From CAZDWZ01 sp964509425 (GTDB taxonomy: Bacteria; Bdellovibrionota_C; UBA2361; SZUA-149; CAZDWZ01): a stretch of DNA of 64,000 nt. This document shows, in pieces, positions 60,082-64,000 of this stretch. The translations under genes were made by a program, and so were the position numbers. The stretch lies in assembly GCA_964509425.1 (NCBI GenBank), contig CAZDWZ010000001.1, positions 1 to 64,000 of the forward strand, in the 5' to 3' direction. The first letter of the stretch is position 1, and each line of letters begins with the position of its first letter. Under the pieces are notes generated by a model, which saw only the letters and a list, made by a program, of their open reading frames with translations, searched no databases and was not told where the DNA came from.

Positions 60082-61692
60082 ATGACCGTTCTTAAATCCC
60101 AGCTCAACCGAAACTCCGAGGACTTTCTCGCGCGTGCTGACGCCTACGCCGCGCTGCTGAGGCAGCTTTCCGAGCTACAAGTCCGCTCGTGGCAGACCAC
60201 CTCCGCCGAAGCTCTCCGCATCGCAGCGGGTCGGAACAAGCTCCCGGTCGAGCAGCGAATAGAATCGCTCATCGACCACGGCTCTCCCCTCCTGCCGCTC
60301 GCTCCTCTCGCCGGATATCAGGTGGATGGCCAAGAAGAGCCGGGGGCGGGAATCCGGACGTGCATCGGCACAATTGCGGGTCGGACCTGCATGATTGTCG
60401 CAAATGATCCGGCGGCGAAAGGCGGAACTTATTTTCCCCTCACCGTGAAAAAACATCTGCGGGCGCAGGAGATTGCACTCGAGAACCATCTCCCGTGTGT
60501 TTATCTCGTCGACAGCGGTGGAGCATTTCTACCACTTCAGGATCAGGTGTTTCCAGACAAGGAGCACTTCGGCCGGATTTTTTACAATCAAGCGATCATG
60601 AGCGGGAAACGGATTCCGCAGATCGCTGTTGTCCTCGGATCTTCGACTGCTGGCGGAGCTTATGTCCCAGCGATGTGCGATGAGACCATCATGGTTCGAG
60701 GGAATGCGACCGTATTTCTCGGCGGCCCGCCCCTCGTGAAAGCTGCGACGGGAGAAGAGGTCACCGCGGAAGAGCTTGGGGGTGCAGAGGTCCATTCGAG
60801 GAAGAGCGGAGTTTCCGATCATCTGGCAGAGGACGAGCAGCATGCCCTCCGCCTCGCCCGCTCCGCTGTGGCGATGCTCGGCTCAAACGATCTCGCACGG
60901 ATGCAGCCCGAACAGAGCGCAGAAGATCCGCTCTATTCCCCGAAGGAGATTTACGGACTTCTCGGCGACGATCTGAAGAAGAACTTCCCGATGAGAGAGC
61001 TCCTCGCCCGGCTCGTGGACGGCTCGCGACTCCACGAATTCAAAGCGACGTATGGAGAAACGATTATAACCGGCTTTGCCCATATTCGAGGATACCTCGT
61101 CGGCATCATCGCAAATGATGGAATTCTCTTCAGCGAATCCGCACTGAAAGCAACTCATTTCATCGAGCTCTGCAATCAACGAGGGATTCCACTCGTTTTT
61201 CTCCAGAACATCGTCGGCTTCATGGTCGGCAAAGACTATGAGCATGAAGGCATCGCCAAACATGGCGCCAAAATGGTGTCGGCAGTCGCAACCAGCCGGG
61301 TGCCGAAATTCAGCATCATTGTCGGAGGAAGCTTTGGTGCCGGAAACTACGCCATGTGCGGACGGGCCTACGCACCTCGATTCCTCTTTACGTGGCCGAA
61401 CTCCCGCATCTCGGTGATGGGCGGCCCACAAGCAGCAAGCGTGCTCACTGAGATACGCGCGCAGGCCTATACGCGGAAGGGACAGCCGGTTCCGCACGAC
61501 GAACTCCGAGCGTATCAGGAAGAAATCCGCTCTAAATATGAGAGGGAGGGAAATCCCGTCTATGCTTCGGCGCGGCTTTGGGACGACGGAATTATCGATC
61601 CTTCCGAAACGAGACAAATTCTCGCTTTGGCGTTCGCATCGACCTCGTTCGACAGAGCGTCTGAGTATCAACCCGGCATATTTCGAATGTAA
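60082..61692 (+). CDS. mccB: acyl-CoA carboxylase carboxyltransferase subunit, methylcrotonyl-CoA type
   Basis: A 536-residue carboxyltransferase. It transfers CO2 from biotin to an acyl-CoA, most likely 3-methylcrotonyl-CoA in leucine breakdown. Crotonase-fold halves are visible with [45 protein letters not shown] and the MccB-style [19 protein letters not shown], then [11 protein letters not shown]. The chosen ATG gives the usual length; a TTG 54 bases upstream is less likely. Geranyl- or propionyl-CoA cannot be excluded. It overlaps mccA by one base. Confidence 0.88.
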   Translation: MTVLKSQLNRNSEDFLARADAYAALLRQLSELQVRSWQTTSAEALRIAAGRNKLPVEQRIESLIDHGSPLLPLAPLAGYQVDGQEEPGAGIRTCIGTIAGRTCMIVANDPAAKGGTYFPLTVKKHLRAQEIALENHLPCVYLVDSGGAFLPLQDQVFPDKEHFGRIFYNQAIMSGKRIPQIAVVLGSSTAGGAYVPAMCDETIMVRGNATVFLGGPPLVKAATGEEVTAEELGGAEVHSRKSGVSDHLAEDEQHALRLARSAVAMLGSNDLARMQPEQSAEDPLYSPKEIYGLLGDDLKKNFPMRELLARLVDGSRLHEFKATYGETIITGFAHIRGYLVGIIANDGILFSESALKATHFIELCNQRGIPLVFLQNIVGFMVGKDYEHEGIAKHGAKMVSAVATSRVPKFSIIVGGSFGAGNYAMCGRAYAPRFLFTWPNSRISVMGGPQAASVLTEIRAQAYTRKGQPVPHDELRAYQEEIRSKYEREGNPVYASARLWDDGIIDPSETRQILALAFASTSFDRASEYQPGIFRM

Positions 61693-63710
61693 TGATCCAA
61701 AAACTACTCATTGCAAACCGGGGAGAAATTGCGCGGCGAATCATCCGATGCTGTCAGAAGCTTCAGATCCAAACCGTCGCGGTATACTCGGACGCCGACC
61801 GAGACGCTCTTCATGTTGCAGAGGCAAACGAAGCGTATCGAATCGGAGGTGCTTCACCCGCGGAGTCATATCTCAACGTCGCAAACATTCTTAAGGCGGT
61901 AAAAGACTCGCGATCAGATGCAGTCCACCCCGGATATGGATTTCTTGCAGAGAACGGAGAATTCGCGCAGGCGATATTGGACATGGGCATCTGCTTCGTC
62001 GGACCGACGCCCGAATGTATGAAGCTCCTCGGAGAAAAAGACCGAGCCCGCGAGCTCGCAAAGGGCCTTGGGATTCCAGTCGCAAAAGGCGTGCTCATCG
62101 GTTCGACGGAAAAAGGTGAGCTTGAAAAGCTCACATCTGAACTCTCATTTCCCATTCTTCTCAAGGCGGCGCTCGGTGGCGGCGGCAGGGGCATGCGGCT
62201 CGTCCGAGATCCGTCGGAATTGGAAGCCGCCGTGGAGAGTGCTGCACGTGAAGCAAAACAGTTTTTTTCATCCGCGAAGCTCCTTATGGAGGAGTTCATC
62301 TCGCCCGCCCGCCACATTGAAATACAGCTTTTGGGAGACAAATTCGGTTCGGCAGTGCATTTATTCGAACGCGATTGCAGCGCACAAAGACGCAGCCAAA
62401 AAACAGTCGAAGAAAGTCCCGCCCGTAATATTCCAGAACCGCTTCTCGAAAATCTCTACACGGCGGCACTCCAGCTGGCGAAAGCGGGGAAACTGCTGGG
62501 GCTGGCAACAGCTGAATTTCTGGTGCGTCTCGATGAAAGCGGAAAGACCACGGGAGATTACTTTTTTCTCGAGGTAAATCCGCGAATACAAGTGGAACAC
62601 CCGGTCACAGAGATGGTGACGGGAGTCGACCTCATTGAAGAACAGCTTCGGGTGGCCGGCGGCGAGAAGCTCCGGTTAAAACAGAAAGATATCAAACGAA
62701 ATGGACACGTCATTCAAGCGAGGCTCTACGCGGAAATTCCCGAGCTCGGTTTTTTACCTTCCGAAGGTCGCGTATCGACGTTACGCCTGCCGGTCGAAGT
62801 GCCGTGCAGAGTTCGAGTAGAGCACGCACTCTCGGAGGAAGGAAAAGTCGAGACAAGCTACGACTCGATGCTGGCGAAGGTGATCGTCTGGGGAAATTCT
62901 TTCAACGAAAGCAAAAACACGCTCCTTAATGCCCTTAATCACGCCGTCATCGCTGGAGTTCCAAACAACCTTCGCTTTCTCGAGCGCACGATATCCTCTC
63001 CTGAATTTGTCGCCGGAACCCTTGGCACGAGGACACTGGAGACCTGGACTCAAAACCCGATTACGAATGACGAAGCCGAAGGAGCGCTCCTGGCGCTTCT
63101 CTGTTCGCTGACCGTCCGTGCGGTCGAATCCTTCGGAGTCGATGCCTTTTTTCGCCCCGGAGGAAGCAGGTTGAATCTCGCGCCGAAAGAATGGAGCCTC
63201 TCTTCCTCTCACTCAAAGGAAGTCTACAGAGTGAACGAACGGCTTATCGGCGTGCGTCGAAACTCCGCAAACTCCTCCTCGTCTTTTTTCTTTGAGATCG
63301 GAGGCCGCGAAGCACATGTTCAAATTCTCGGAGGAGCAGGAAATCTTGTCGGCGTGTTCAAGGGACTGCGATTTCCCCTCCCGAAGCTTCCCCGCTCGTT
63401 TGACCTAAACGGCGAAGCGGGAATGTTTACCGCTTGTCACCAAGATTGGTACATTCACCCCCGGCAGGCCCTTGCGGAATCGGAATCGAAATCAGCATCG
63501 TCCGAGATGTTCTCTCCATTTCCAGGAACGATTTTGAAGATCCTCTTGCACGAGGGAAGCGAGGTGCGTGCGGGGGAGACGGTGTTCATCATCGAATCAA
63601 TGAAAATGGAGCATCAGCTCCCCGCGCCCCGTACCGGGACGTTCACCGAGTGTCAAGTAAAAATCGGTTCAAAAGTTAGCTCAGGAAGCAAACTTTGCCG
63701 TATCCAGTGA
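61692..63710 (+). CDS. mccA: acyl-CoA carboxylase biotin-carboxylase/biotin-carrier subunit
   Basis: A 672-residue alpha subunit. The biotin carboxylase part (residues 1-450) has LIANRGEIARRIIRC, the ATP lid KAALGGGGRGMRLV, FLEVNPRIQVEHPVTEMVTG and DSMLAKVIVWG. The C-terminal biotinyl domain carries MKM with Lys638 as the biotin site (IESMKMEHQLPAPRTG). The BT linker between them is of the MCC/PCC kind. Its ATG overlaps the mccB stop (TAATG), so the subunits are translationally coupled. Confidence 0.92.
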   Translation: MIQKLLIANRGEIARRIIRCCQKLQIQTVAVYSDADRDALHVAEANEAYRIGGASPAESYLNVANILKAVKDSRSDAVHPGYGFLAENGEFAQAILDMGICFVGPTPECMKLLGEKDRARELAKGLGIPVAKGVLIGSTEKGELEKLTSELSFPILLKAALGGGGRGMRLVRDPSELEAAVESAAREAKQFFSSAKLLMEEFISPARHIEIQLLGDKFGSAVHLFERDCSAQRRSQKTVEESPARNIPEPLLENLYTAALQLAKAGKLLGLATAEFLVRLDESGKTTGDYFFLEVNPRIQVEHPVTEMVTGVDLIEEQLRVAGGEKLRLKQKDIKRNGHVIQARLYAEIPELGFLPSEGRVSTLRLPVEVPCRVRVEHALSEEGKVETSYDSMLAKVIVWGNSFNESKNTLLNALNHAVIAGVPNNLRFLERTISSPEFVAGTLGTRTLETWTQNPITNDEAEGALLALLCSLTVRAVESFGVDAFFRPGGSRLNLAPKEWSLSSSHSKEVYRVNERLIGVRRNSANSSSSFFFEIGGREAHVQILGGAGNLVGVFKGLRFPLPKLPRSFDLNGEAGMFTACHQDWYIHPRQALAESESKSASSEMFSPFPGTILKILLHEGSEVRAGETVFIIESMKMEHQLPAPRTGTFTECQVKIGSKVSSGSKLCRIQ

Positions 63711-63806
63711 TACTCGCCGCGTAATATTCCCCTGAAACAGCTTCAGTCCGGCGCGCATTCCGCCGATTTTCAAGAGTTGTCCGCCCAGCAAAGCGAGGTA
63801 ACTCTC

Positions 63807-64000
63807 ATGGAGAACCTTAAAAGGCTTTTCTTCATCGTCGTTTTTCTTCCGGTTGTTTTCATCCTCGACTCCGAAGCGCAAACGCGTGTGTCGCTTGTAT
63901 CGAGTGAACCGTCCCACCTCGGCGTCGGCTACAATCCTGATTTCCCGTTGGTTTTAAACTTCAATGGGCCCGTAAACGTCGCTCGAGCACGAGGCACGTT
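63807..64000 (+). CDS. secreted protein, N-terminal fragment
   Basis: The window ends after 64 codons. The ATG at 63807 follows GAGG. A strong signal peptide (LKRLFFIVVFLPVVFILDSEAQ) leads into a beta-rich start, VSSEPSHLGVGYNPDFPLVL then NFNGPVN, reminiscent of a bacterial Ig-like or alpha-2-macroglobulin N-terminal domain. Too short to name. Confidence 0.6.
   Translation, partial: MENLKRLFFIVVFLPVVFILDSEAQTRVSLVSSEPSHLGVGYNPDFPLVLNFNGPVNVARARGT

Noticed and set aside
60883..61671. A 262-codon minus-strand open frame opposite mccB
   Set aside because: The carboxyltransferase motifs on the plus strand are complete; this is its shadow.

Overview
The window comes from a Gram-negative bacterium of moderate GC content (roughly mid-50s % by eye). 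It makes meso-diaminopimelate peptidoglycan, since its MurE carries the DNPR motif. The order trpS ... scpA-scpB-rluB, the A-type Fe-S carrier, a hybrid kinase with CHASE/PAS/HPt modules, an MlaF-like ATPase, CsrA and a FlgM-like anti-sigma factor suggest a lineage of the old Deltaproteobacteria (Bdellovibrionota, Myxococcota or an uncultured relative). That placement is inference. I see no rRNA, CRISPR array, insertion sequence or prophage.

Layout. 1-5381 (minus): a tightly packed operon of a UPF0104 flippase-like protein, a GT2 glycosyltransferase, a GPH/MFS transporter, an SDR, an FAD amine-oxidase-like protein and DUF1365 (cut by the window edge). It looks like membrane-lipid modification. 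5506-10064: two proteins of unknown function (one a large secreted repeat protein), a membrane protein and aat. 10148-19277: ettA, an SPFH protein, a 1152-residue hybrid histidine kinase, a rhodanese, an erpA-like Fe-S carrier and class I aldolase. 19517-27764: a secreted metallopeptidase-like protein, initiator tRNA-fMet, rluB-scpB-scpA, a small helical protein, trpS, rlmB and a GT4 glycosyltransferase. 27908-30518: a zinc-ribbon/DUF3426 protein, a DUF481 protein and mscL.

30531-48113 is the division and cell-wall (dcw) cluster, read on the minus strand: mraZ-rsmH-ftsL-ftsI-murE-mraY-ftsW-murG, then an interruption (NUDIX, NagB-like, HAD, small membrane protein, and csrA on the other strand), then murC-murB-ftsQ-ftsA-mscL. 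The first four genes are chained by 4-bp ATGA overlaps and have a recognisable promoter plus MraZ-box repeats. The cluster lacks murF, murD, ddl and ftsZ. Two of the interrupting genes, csrA and the NagB-like gene, have much more GC-rich codon use than their neighbours.

48609-50273 holds two small paralogous proteins on opposite strands around a structured intergenic stretch. 50492-54749 is a dusB, MlaF-like ATPase, Ski2-like helicase operon; the helicase is split by a frameshift in a G tract. 54864-59157: a soluble hybrid kinase, an extended cold-shock protein, a Nif3-family protein and pgk. 59158-64000: an inverted-repeat-rich intergenic region, a FlgM-like gene behind a FliA-type promoter, the two subunits of a methylcrotonyl-CoA-type carboxylase, and the start of a secreted protein.

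The observations most worth following up are the catalytically stripped NagB homologue and csrA inside the dcw cluster, the predicted CsrA sites in the csrA leader, the orphan FlgM with its own sigma-28 promoter, the paralogous small-protein pair, and the lipid operon at the left edge.
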